IMG/VR virus record: IMGVR_UViG_3300036398_001980
Span: 1-21,852 of that record
Strand: one strand, 5' to 3'
DNA: 21,852 bases
Origin: a virus
Below are positions 1 through 5,928 of this stretch, one piece after another. The notes beneath the pieces were generated by a model. The model ran no database searches, was not told the origin of the DNA, and was given only the letters and a program-made list of their open reading frames with translations. Numbering within the stretch: the first letter of the stretch is position 1; the number at the start of each line of letters is the position of its first letter. The position numbers and the translations under genes were made by a program.

Positions 1-294
1 AACCTGTGGCGCTTCGACCGCGCCGTCACCAGCTTCTCGTGCGACCGCTGGCGCGTCTTCTACAAGATGCCGCCGGTGACGCTGCTCCAGGACGTGCTCG
101 GCGACGACACGCCAACCGTGCCGTGCATCTTCTGGTACGTCGTCGACAGCGCTGGCCGTCCGACCATGCACGTCGTCGCCAAGGAAGACGAGCACGCCGA
201 GGACATCCGCCCCGCGGCGGAGCGGCTGGCCCGGCTGACGAACCAGGGCCTCATCGACAACTGGCACCGCATGCTCGTGAGGAAGCCGGCATGA
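1..294 (+). CDS. Hypothetical protein, 5' end cut by window edge
   Basis: The reading frame is open from the first base and ends with TGA at 292-294, giving at least 97 residues. An internal ATG at 67 would give only 75 residues, but the frame upstream of it (NLWRFDRAVTSFSCDRW) reads like real protein, so the start is probably outside the window. The sequence is mixed alpha/beta in character with a Trp/Tyr-rich middle (IFWYVVDSAGRP) and no signal peptide or membrane span. The stop overlaps the start of the next gene as ATGA, which indicates translational coupling. I do not recognise the family. Its position just upstream of the RecT gene suggests an early phage accessory protein, but that is inference only. 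Confidence 0.75.
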   Translation, partial: NLWRFDRAVTSFSCDRWRVFYKMPPVTLLQDVLGDDTPTVPCIFWYVVDSAGRPTMHVVAKEDEHAEDIRPAAERLARLTNQGLIDNWHRMLVRKPA

Positions 295-797
295 ACGAGG
301 ACCAAGCACGCGACCTGATCCTCGCCATCCGCGAACTGTCTGCCCGCATCGACTACTGGGGCGAGGAGACGCGCGTCCGCCTCACCGAGCTTATCCGCGC
401 AGAGGCTCACGGCTGGCGAGTCAAGAACTACCAGCCGCGCGGCTCGCTCCAAATGACCGAGGAGTGGGCCCAGGCCAAGAAGGCCATCGTCGAGCGCCTG
501 GCCGACGCGCAGGCCGGCATGACCAAAGAGGAGATCCGGCAGTTCCTCATGGACGTAGGCTTCAAGCGCGTCGCGGCTACCATCGCCGGTACGCGCAACG
601 TAGCCTGCCCGCTCGCGCAACTTGTGAAGGAGCAGAGGGCCTTCGTCAGCGTCGAGCGAACAGTGAAAACCAGCGGGTTCAAGCGGTACCGCTACTGGAG
701 CCGCGAGCACTACCTGCGCAACTACGCGCAGTTCTCAGATGACCAGCAACGCGACCTAGTAGAGGCCGCCATCGCAGAAGCAAAGCAGGAGAAGTAG
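291..797 (+). CDS. Hypothetical protein, possible winged-helix DNA-binding protein
   Basis: 168 residues. I chose the ATG at 291 because it overlaps the previous stop (ATGA) and has a GAGGAA ribosome site about 7 nt upstream. The same frame runs further upstream, but only as an alternative frame of the previous gene. The N-terminal third (residues 1-50) is charged and helical. Residues 60-150 hold a pattern that could be a winged helix: a helix MTKEEIRQFLMDVGF, then CPLAQLVKEQRAFV, then a basic strand pair ending in FKRYRYW. This fold guess rests on pattern alone. The stop TAG at 795-797 is followed after one base by the RecT start, so the two are probably co-translated. The role is unknown. 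Confidence 0.8.
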   Translation: MNEDQARDLILAIRELSARIDYWGEETRVRLTELIRAEAHGWRVKNYQPRGSLQMTEEWAQAKKAIVERLADAQAGMTKEEIRQFLMDVGFKRVAATIAGTRNVACPLAQLVKEQRAFVSVERTVKTSGFKRYRYWSREHYLRNYAQFSDDQQRDLVEAAIAEAKQEK

Positions 798-798
798 C

Positions 799-1632
799 AT
801 GTCGAACATCGTCGTTAGCCAATCTCACACGATCGCGGAGGTGAGCCAGATGGCCTCCGCCGTCGCCAAGTCGAACCTCTTCGGCGTCAAGACGCCGGAC
901 CAGGCGCTCGCCCTCATGCTCCTCGCGCAGGCCGAGGGGCTGCACCCGATGGTCGCTGCGCGCGACTACCACATCATCGAGGGTCGCCCGTCCATGAAGG
1001 CGGACGCGATGCTCGCCCGCTTCCAGCTTGCCGGCGGCAAGGTCAAGTGGACCAGCCTCACGGATCAGAAATGCGTCGGCGAGTTCACCCACGAGGCCGG
1101 CGGCACCGCCACCATCGAGTGGGATATGGAGCGCGCCAAGCAGGCCGGCCTCGGCGGTAAGGGCAACTGGCTCAAGTACCCGCGTCAGATGCTCCGCGCC
1201 CGCGTCATCAGCGAGGGCATCCGCACGGTGTACCCCGCCTGTGTCGTGGGGGTTTACACCCCCGAGGAAGTGGGCGACTTCGAGCAGCCCCGTGGAGGCG
1301 TCTACGAGGCCGTTCCTGCGCCGATCAAGCCGGCGCCCATCCCTGCCAGCGTTAAGGCGCTCCAGGCCGTTAAAGAGGCCGTGGGCGTCGCTCCCGAGCC
1401 CGAGGCGTCCAACATCGACGACGACGAGCTGCTTGGCCTACGCGAGGCCATCGAAGCCTGCACGACCGAGCACGCGCTCAAGGTGGTCGCGGCGCAGATC
1501 AAGAAGCGCGGCGTCACCGGCCCCGCGCAGAAGGAACTCCGCGCCCTGCACGACGCTCAGAAGGCGGCGCTGAAGGCCGCTGCGCAGGAGCTTTCGCCCG
1601 AGGTGACGGGGGAGGTGGTCGATGGCAACTAA
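799..1632 (+). CDS. recT: RecT-family single-strand annealing protein
   Basis: 277 residues. RecT-type proteins bind single-stranded DNA and anneal complementary strands during phage homologous recombination, usually with a partner exonuclease. Residues 30-160 carry the recognisable pattern: PDQALALMLLAQAEGLHP, then IIEGRPSMKADAMLARF, then IEWDMERAKQAGL, then YPRQMLRARVISEGIRTVYP and GVYTPEEV. Residues 170-205 are a Pro/Ala linker, and the C-terminal 70 residues are helical, charged and less conserved-looking. The start ATG has an AGGAG site about 8 nt upstream. The gene ends 11 nt inside the next small gene, and a PD-(D/E)XK exonuclease follows within 250 nt, matching the usual annealing-protein plus nuclease pairing. 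The family call rests on remembered motif similarity, not on a search. Confidence 0.9.
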   Translation: MSNIVVSQSHTIAEVSQMASAVAKSNLFGVKTPDQALALMLLAQAEGLHPMVAARDYHIIEGRPSMKADAMLARFQLAGGKVKWTSLTDQKCVGEFTHEAGGTATIEWDMERAKQAGLGGKGNWLKYPRQMLRARVISEGIRTVYPACVVGVYTPEEVGDFEQPRGGVYEAVPAPIKPAPIPASVKALQAVKEAVGVAPEPEASNIDDDELLGLREAIEACTTEHALKVVAAQIKKRGVTGPAQKELRALHDAQKAALKAAAQELSPEVTGEVVDGN

Positions 1633-1873
1633 GCACGGAGAAGTGCTCTCATGGGAGAGCGTCGGTAACGCAGGGACCGAAACGCAGGCGTATGTCGAGA
1701 CGCATGTCTGCGAGGTTCCTGGCGGCGTGATCGTGCGATGCATGACGACCGTCAAGAACGCAGATTATTCGGTTGGGAACGCGAGCGTCGCGATGGTCTT
1801 CATCCCGAACGTACACGCGGAGTTCCCAGAGGACGAGTGCGTTCTTTACCAGGGAGCCCGTGAAAATGCGTAG
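1622..1873 (+). CDS. Small hypothetical protein between RecT and exonuclease
   Basis: 83 residues. The ATG at 1622 lies inside the end of the RecT gene (11 nt overlap) and has a strong GGGAGG site 6 nt upstream, so it is very probably translated. The TAG stop at 1871-1873 overlaps the exonuclease start by 8 nt. The protein looks like a small beta-rich domain (YVETHVCEVPGGVIVRCMT and ASVAMVFIPNVHAEFP), with three cysteines that do not form an evident metal site. I do not recognise it. Lying between two recombination partners and overlapping both, it could modulate that pair, but nothing in the sequence proves it. Confidence 0.75.
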   Translation: MATKHGEVLSWESVGNAGTETQAYVETHVCEVPGGVIVRCMTTVKNADYSVGNASVAMVFIPNVHAEFPEDECVLYQGARENA

Positions 1874-2942
1874 CCTCCCCGTCCTCCGCGCGTCCGCCAC
1901 GACGCGCTGGCTCAACTGCACCTACTTCGCCGGCCACGAGTGGCCCGAGGGCGAGTCCTCCACGGCGGCCGAGCGCGGCACCCGCGTCCACAACACGATC
2001 GCCCGTACGCTCGGCGCGTCGCCCGAAGGCGCGTTCGCGCAGGACGACGACGAAATCGCCCTCGCCACGGTGGGCGTGACCTACGCGCACGCCATCATCG
2101 AGGAGGCCGGCGAAGGCTGGCATCAGCTCGTCGAGCGTACGATGGTCTTCCAGTCCCCGGCCGGCGTCGACGCCATCCAGGGCACCTGCGACTTCGCCCT
2201 CGTCTCGCCGAGCCTCGACTACGCCGTGCTCGTCGACTGGAAGACTGGCCAGCGGCACGGCGTCTACGAGGACCAGATGCTCACGTACGCATGGCTCCTG
2301 CGCACGCTCTACCCGACCCTGCGCAAGGTCGACGTCCGCGTCGTCTACCTCCAGACCGGCGAGGAGGACCGCAAGATGCTCCACGCCGAGGACTTGGAGC
2401 AGCACAGCCTCCGCATGATGGGCGCCCTCAGCGACCGCTCCGAGGAGCCGCTGAAGGCCGTCGTCGGCCCGTGGTGCCAGTGGTGCCCGGCTACGCTCCA
2501 GTGCCCCAAGAACGAGGCGCTGGCCGTTGCCGTGCAGCGCGGCCTCGACGTCCCCAACATCGACAAGCTCATCACAAAGATCGAGAACGAGGACGAGGCG
2601 GCTACGGCTCACGCGCTCCTCGCCTACGCGAGCGAACTGCTCGCCAAGATCGAGCTTCAGATGAAGGCGTTCGCCCGCTCGAACGGCGGGCGCTTCCGCA
2701 CCCGCGACGGAGGCGAATACTACCGGGTCGAGGCGACCCGCGTGACGCTCGCGAACGACGACCGCGCCCTCGCGCTCATCGAGCAGGCGGGCGCCGGCGA
2801 GGCCATCAAGCCCAGCGTCGCGTGGCCTGACGTGAAGAAGAAGCTCGCCAAGCAGGCGACCGCTCTCGAAATCCTGGAGGGCAACCTCCGCGACCTCAAC
2901 CTCCTCAAGGAAACCCGGTACGACACATGGAAGACCAAGTAA
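1866..2942 (+). CDS. PD-(D/E)XK exonuclease, DUF2800/Cas4-AddB-like, probable RecT partner
   Basis: 358 residues from the ATG at 1866, which has GGGAG about 9 nt upstream; the frame is open further upstream, but the family-like sequence begins here (MRSLPVLRASATTRWLNC). The nuclease core is visible: D109 in GTCDFALVS, D124-x-K126 in VLVDWKTGQR, and the trailing Q137...Y141 of the helix DQMLTYAWLL. C18 (WLNC) together with C204, C207 and C213 (C-x2-C-x5-C) is the spacing of the iron-sulphur cysteines in Cas4- and AddB-type nucleases, so an Fe-S cluster is plausible. Such enzymes resect DNA ends to give single strands for the annealing protein. The C-terminal third (230-358) is helical and charged with no recognised domain. 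The 8-nt overlap with the gene before and 16-nt overlap with the gene after place it in the recombination operon. Confidence 0.88.
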   Translation: MRSLPVLRASATTRWLNCTYFAGHEWPEGESSTAAERGTRVHNTIARTLGASPEGAFAQDDDEIALATVGVTYAHAIIEEAGEGWHQLVERTMVFQSPAGVDAIQGTCDFALVSPSLDYAVLVDWKTGQRHGVYEDQMLTYAWLLRTLYPTLRKVDVRVVYLQTGEEDRKMLHAEDLEQHSLRMMGALSDRSEEPLKAVVGPWCQWCPATLQCPKNEALAVAVQRGLDVPNIDKLITKIENEDEAATAHALLAYASELLAKIELQMKAFARSNGGRFRTRDGGEYYRVEATRVTLANDDRALALIEQAGAGEAIKPSVAWPDVKKKLAKQATALEILEGNLRDLNLLKETRYDTWKTK

Positions 2943-3505
2943 CGATGGAGCAGCGCGTCGCGCTGCTTGAGAACGCGATGGCCCGCACGCAGAAGGAGCT
3001 GTTCGAGCTTCAGCAGGCCATGAAGAAGGTGCAGACTGGCCCTGCGCCTAGCCCCTACGCGCCTGCGCAGCCGGTGCAGAACACGCTCATTCCTGAGCAC
3101 GCGCGCCCGTGGTTCGCTGGCTTCAACGAGCGCGGCTTCCCGCAGGCACGCATCGCCATGCTGCACGAGATCCAGAAGCAGGGCGGCAGCGGTCGTGGCG
3201 ACTGGACGGGCGACCCGGAGGTGAAGCGCGACCCGGCCCGCTGGAAGGGCGAGTCCATGGTCGGACGGCGCTTCTCGGAGACCTCTCCGGAGTGGCTGGA
3301 CCAGCACGCGGGCTTCTGCGAGTGGCGAGCAAGCAAGGACCTGCAGAACCCCGAGAAGGTCAAGTGGGCCGGCTACTCGCTGCGCGAAGCTGCGCTCGCG
3401 AAGGGCTGGGCGCAGGCTCTCAAGAGCGGCGCGGTGAAGGCGACGGCGTACTCGCACCCGCGGGACGACGACGACTTCGCGTCTGACGACGGGATTCCGT
3501 TCTAG
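2927..3505 (+). CDS. Recombination/replication accessory protein with SSB-like acidic C-terminal tip
   Basis: 192 residues. Residues 3-36 look like a short coiled coil (VALLENAMARTQKELFELQQ), then a Pro-rich linker (39-60), then a compact Trp-rich domain at about 60-170 with MVGRRFSETSPEWLD and YSLREAALAKGWAQAL. The chain ends DDDDFASDDGIPF, closely resembling the acidic Asp-rich, ...IPF tip by which bacterial SSB recruits its partners. I see no SSB oligonucleotide-binding fold in the rest. It is encoded straight after the exonuclease with a 16-nt overlap. An in-frame ATG at 2945, two nt after the exonuclease stop, is an alternative start; neither has a good ribosome site. The likely role is handling single-stranded DNA or recruiting host repair proteins, by inference. 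Confidence 0.82.
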   Translation: MEDQVTMEQRVALLENAMARTQKELFELQQAMKKVQTGPAPSPYAPAQPVQNTLIPEHARPWFAGFNERGFPQARIAMLHEIQKQGGSGRGDWTGDPEVKRDPARWKGESMVGRRFSETSPEWLDQHAGFCEWRASKDLQNPEKVKWAGYSLREAALAKGWAQALKSGAVKATAYSHPRDDDDFASDDGIPF

Positions 3506-3507
3506 GC

Positions 3508-3984
3508 ATGAGCCGGTGGACGTACATGGGGACGAGCGAGCTAGCCGCCATCGGTGGTATGCGGGCTGGCGAGGCTCGCCGTCTCATCATCGAAGTCACC
3601 GGCGTCGACCTCTACGGCCGGCCGCAGCGTGTTACGGCAGGGCAGGTCGAGGACTACCTTCGTGAGCATGACGAAGCGGTCCCGGCCCTCCTGCTCGCAC
3701 TCTGCGCCGACAAGCGCGAGTACCCTCGCTGGCTCGTAGACCTGGCGCACGAGTGGCGGCAGGCATGCAAGCGGCTCAAGGGCAACCGCCAGGGTCCGAC
3801 TCCGCGTAGGCCGATGATGGCCGACGCACAGACACTCGACGAGGCTTACGAGATCGCCCAGGTGTTCCCTGAGCTTGAGATCCGCGGCCAGCTCGACGCC
3901 GGTGAATTGCCACCGGAGTACAAGATGAGAGATCACTGGCACTTAGGAGAAGACGATGGGGAAGGCCCAGCGAGAGAAGGGTAA
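3508..3984 (+). CDS. Hypothetical protein, possible HTH domain
   Basis: 158 residues from ATG 3508, two nt after the previous stop. An in-frame ATG at 3526 has a better ribosome site (GGTGGA) and would give 152 residues beginning MGTSELAAIGG, so the start is uncertain. The first 55 residues (TSELAAIGGMRAGEARRLI ... VTAGQVEDYLREH) could be a small helix-turn-helix of the excisionase or MerR type. The middle is Trp/Arg-rich (WLVDLAHEWRQACKRLKG) and the end acidic. It overlaps the following nuclease gene by 29 nt. I do not recognise the family. Confidence 0.75.
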   Translation: MSRWTYMGTSELAAIGGMRAGEARRLIIEVTGVDLYGRPQRVTAGQVEDYLREHDEAVPALLLALCADKREYPRWLVDLAHEWRQACKRLKGNRQGPTPRRPMMADAQTLDEAYEIAQVFPELEIRGQLDAGELPPEYKMRDHWHLGEDDGEGPAREG

Positions 3985-4303
3985 GCGCGGCGAGCGTGCT
4001 ACCGCGAAGGAGATTGCCGAGCGATTCGGCGTGGATGCGCACCGTGGCTGGCAGGCGAGGGACGGTGCCGATGCCCCGGATGTCGTCGGTCTCCACGGCT
4101 GGTGGATCGAGGTGAAGACCGGGAAGAACCTCAGCCCGAAGGCCGCGCTCGAACAGGCCGATGCGGCGCGCAAGCCTGACGACGTGCCGGTCGCCGTGCT
4201 GCGATACGACCGGGAGAGACCCATGGCCATCATGTACTGGGAGGACCTGCTCTTCCTCATGCAGAAAGGCGGCGTCGGTGCGAAGCCGAGCGGTCACGAA
4301 TGA
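3956..4303 (+). CDS. PD-(D/E)XK nuclease, Holliday junction resolvase (Hjc)-like
   Basis: 115 residues with an AGGAG site 6 nt before the ATG, inside the end of the previous gene. The layout matches small Hjc-like resolvases: a basic start (KREKGKRGE-type, E13), the acidic residue D42 in ADAPDVVGL, the E52-x-K54 pair in WWIEVKTGK, and a following helix with Q67 (SPKAALEQADAARK). Its length is right for this group (about 110-130 residues). Family members cut branched DNA or nick at junctions, so here it could resolve recombination or replication intermediates before packaging. A restriction-type or VRR-NUC-type nuclease of similar size cannot be excluded. Confidence 0.83.
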   Translation: MGKAQREKGKRGERATAKEIAERFGVDAHRGWQARDGADAPDVVGLHGWWIEVKTGKNLSPKAALEQADAARKPDDVPVAVLRYDRERPMAIMYWEDLLFLMQKGGVGAKPSGHE

Positions 4304-4658
4304 GGCCATCGAGGTAGGCGCCAAGTTCGGCGCGCTCACCATCGTCAGCACGACGCCGATGATCCAGCGCTGCGACTGCGGGGAGACCTGCAAGTGGAAG
4401 CGCATCGACATCGTGAAGAACGGCGTCCGCTCGTGCGGCTGCCGGGGTCGTGGTCGCGGCATCGTCGGCCACGCACGATGGGCGCCCGGCGTCGAGTTTG
4501 GCACCTACCGCGTTGTCGAGAAGGCAGACGGCTACCGCAAGTGGCTCGTCAAGTGTGTGCGCTGCGGCACTGAGGCCGTGCGCGGAGAACCCAACCTGCA
4601 TGCGAAGAACCGCCGCTGCTCTACCTGCGGCGGCATCGGAGTGAGAGATCCCAAATGA
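4278..4658 (+). CDS. Tandem zinc-ribbon protein (two Cys4 modules), GTG start
   Basis: 126 residues if it begins at GTG 4278, which has AAAGG about 8 nt upstream and overlaps the nuclease gene by 26 nt. The next in-frame ATG (4359) would cut into the first domain, so GTG is preferred. The protein holds two related halves. Half one: VGAKFGALTIVS, C32-x-C34 (CDCG) and C53-x-C55 (SCGC). Half two: PGVEFGTYRVVE, C93-x2-C96 (CVRC) and C114-x2-C117 (CSTC). The first half resembles the widespread phage domain that begins with FGRLTV-type strands and ends SCGC. Each half should bind one zinc. Related proteins are thought to bind nucleic acid, but no specific function is known to me. Confidence 0.82.
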   Translation: MRSRAVTNEAIEVGAKFGALTIVSTTPMIQRCDCGETCKWKRIDIVKNGVRSCGCRGRGRGIVGHARWAPGVEFGTYRVVEKADGYRKWLVKCVRCGTEAVRGEPNLHAKNRRCSTCGGIGVRDPK

Positions 4659-4987
4659 ACCTGAAGACCCTGCACCTGCTCTACCCCATCAAACTCCCCT
4701 GGAGCGTCCACTACTCGGAGTTCGTCGAGCCTCGCGACGACTGGAAGGCGACCATCGAGGGCAACCTCATCTACATCCGGCAGGCCGGCATCACCCGCTT
4801 CATCATCAGCGCCGCCATGCTGCGCTTCGCCGAGGTGGTCGAGGACGCTGCTCCGCAGGCCCTCGTTGCGGCGCCTACGCCGCCCGCTACGCCGCTTGTC
4901 GTGACCAACCCGGAGCACGCCAAGGTCATCGAGCAAACGTTCGTTAAACGGCGCCCTGGACGGCCTCCGAAGGCCAAGCTAGTCTGA
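4655..4987 (+). CDS. Hypothetical protein with AT-hook-like C-terminal tail
   Basis: 110 residues. The ATG overlaps the zinc-ribbon gene stop as ATGA. Residues 1-62 form a compact domain (NLKTLHLLYPIKLPWSVHYS and IRQAGITRFIISAAML). Residues 65-85 are an Ala/Pro/Thr linker, and the tail at 98-106 reads KRRPGRPPK. The GRP core flanked by basic residues is the AT-hook pattern, which binds the minor groove of A/T-rich DNA. Such tails occur in many phage proteins, and the core here is PGRP rather than the classical RGRP, so DNA binding is likely but not certain. It ends the first rightward gene run, 76 nt before the next gene. Confidence 0.78.
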   Translation: MNLKTLHLLYPIKLPWSVHYSEFVEPRDDWKATIEGNLIYIRQAGITRFIISAAMLRFAEVVEDAAPQALVAAPTPPATPLVVTNPEHAKVIEQTFVKRRPGRPPKAKLV

Positions 4988-4992
4988 CCTGT

Positions 4993-5042
4993 GTGCCGGC
5001 CCTGCCGCGGCCCCTCCCCCTCCTGCACGTCGGGGCCGGCAC
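4993..5042. repeat. Perfect 10-bp inverted repeat in the only rightward intergenic gap
   Basis: The arms GTGCCGGCCC (4993-5002) and GGGCCGGCAC (5033-5042) are exact reverse complements separated by 30 nt. A further T-G and G-C pair can extend the stem inward. The loop contains a smaller palindrome, GCCGCGGC (5004-5011). No T-run follows on either strand, so this is not a classical intrinsic terminator. It lies in the 76-nt gap 4988-5063 between the recombination-type genes and the packaging-type genes. It could be an mRNA hairpin that processes or attenuates the transcript, or a protein binding site. I see no convincing -35/-10 promoter in the gap. Confidence 0.6.
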
Positions 5043-5063
5043 CCTATCTTCGGAGCAGCAACG

Positions 5064-5396
5064 ATGGGAATTGCGAAGAGACTGAAGAACCCCGAGGGTG
5101 GCCTCACCGCGGCCGGGCGCGCGTACTACAAGCGCACCGAAGGCGCCAACCTGAAGCCTGGCGTCAAGGGCGCCGCCGACACGCCCCAGAAGCTGCGCCG
5201 CAAGGGCTCGTTCCTCACGCGCATGTTCTCGAACCCCAAGGGCGGGGCCGTGAAGCCCAATGGCAAGCCGACGCGCCGTGCGCTCTCGGCGGCAGCCTGG
5301 GGCGAGCCGGTGCCGAAGACAGCAGCCGGCATGGCCAAGCTCGCGGCCAAGGGCCGCAGCCTGCTCGAACGCTACCGTAGGCAGAAGAATGGCTAG
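5064..5396 (+). CDS. DUF6321-like basic phage protein
   Basis: 110 residues, ATG with GGAG about 9 nt upstream. The sequence matches what I remember of the DUF6321 group: GGLTAAGRAYYKRTEGANL, KPGVKGAADTPQKLRRKGSF, then NPKGG, NGKPTRRALSAAAWGEPVPK and a helical basic end (LLERYRRQ). It is strongly basic, rich in Lys, Arg and Gly, with no membrane span. The family is found in many phages, and its function is not known to me. It opens the short rightward unit after the inverted repeat, and its stop overlaps the following gene by 8 nt, so the two are probably expressed together. A role with DNA or in packaging is only a guess from the company it keeps. Confidence 0.82.
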   Translation: MGIAKRLKNPEGGLTAAGRAYYKRTEGANLKPGVKGAADTPQKLRRKGSFLTRMFSNPKGGAVKPNGKPTRRALSAAAWGEPVPKTAAGMAKLAAKGRSLLERYRRQKNG

Positions 5397-5928
5397 GCGG
5401 AAGCAGCACCCCGTCATGGCGACGGTCGACGTGGCGCAGCAAGCGCCCGCCTCGCAGGCCCTTGCCCGCTTCCCGCGCGCACCTTTCTCGCTCACCAAGG
5501 ACGAGAGCGAGTTCTTCGCGGTCGAGCAGATCACGAAGTACATGCTGGAGTCCGACTGGGACGCCGAGCGGGACTCGGAGGAGATCGGCAAGGCGTACAA
5601 GCTCACGCCGCGGCAGGTCGAGCAATGCGTGCGCGAGGCCCAGCGCAACATGCGCCGCAGCATCATGCGCCCGCAGTCCGCCCACCAGCTCGTCGCCTCC
5701 ACCCTGGCCCGCGTCATCACCGAGAGCTTCGAGCAGGGAGACCTGCGCGGGGCCGCCGACGCTGCCGCCAAGCTCTCGACCGCTACGGGCACCCAGGCGG
5801 CGCTCAAGCTGAAGGTCTTGGAGACGCAGCAGCGCATGGACCAGATGCGTACGCGCCTTCTCACCGGCCAGGCCACGGCCGAAGAGGTTGCGGACCTCGT
5901 GGTCAAGGACCTGCTCGGGCAGGACTAG
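5389..5928 (+). CDS. Putative small terminase subunit (HTH protein)
   Basis: 179 residues from ATG 5389 (MARRKQHPVM). A longer frame reaches back to 5260, but that part is an out-of-frame shadow of the previous gene. After a flexible N-terminus there is an acidic stretch, then a helix-turn-helix candidate at about 63-87 (SEEIGKAYKLTPRQVEQCV). Long helices follow to the end (TLARVITESFEQGDLRGAAD; ALKLKVLETQQRMDQMRTRL), the layout expected of a small terminase: DNA-recognition helix-turn-helix, then oligomerisation helices. The small terminase binds the packaging site and stimulates the large subunit. No large terminase is adjacent, as the next gene is on the other strand, so the call stays tentative; a transcription regulator is the main alternative. 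Confidence 0.55.
   Translation: MARRKQHPVMATVDVAQQAPASQALARFPRAPFSLTKDESEFFAVEQITKYMLESDWDAERDSEEIGKAYKLTPRQVEQCVREAQRNMRRSIMRPQSAHQLVASTLARVITESFEQGDLRGAADAAAKLSTATGTQAALKLKVLETQQRMDQMRTRLLTGQATAEEVADLVVKDLLGQD
5925..5928. other. Convergent stop codons sharing one CTAG
   Basis: The rightward gene ends with TAG at 5926-5928, and the leftward endolysin gene ends with TAG at 5927-5925 on the minus strand. Both stops are read from the same palindrome CTAG. There is thus no space for a terminator between the two converging transcription units, so transcripts from each side must run into the opposite coding region unless stopped inside a gene. Confidence 0.9.

Noticed and set aside
6-290. N-terminal extension of the second gene back to position 6
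   Set aside because: The extension lies wholly over the first gene in another frame and is Arg/Pro-rich; ATG 291 has the ribosome site and the ATGA overlap.
1800-2830. Frames of 270 (minus) and 296 (plus) residues over the exonuclease gene
   Set aside because: The exonuclease frame shows a full PD-(D/E)XK motif set and cysteine cluster; the others are Arg/Ala-rich shadows without motifs.
4993-5042. Intrinsic terminator
   Set aside because: The stem is perfect but the loop is 30 nt and no T-run follows on either strand.
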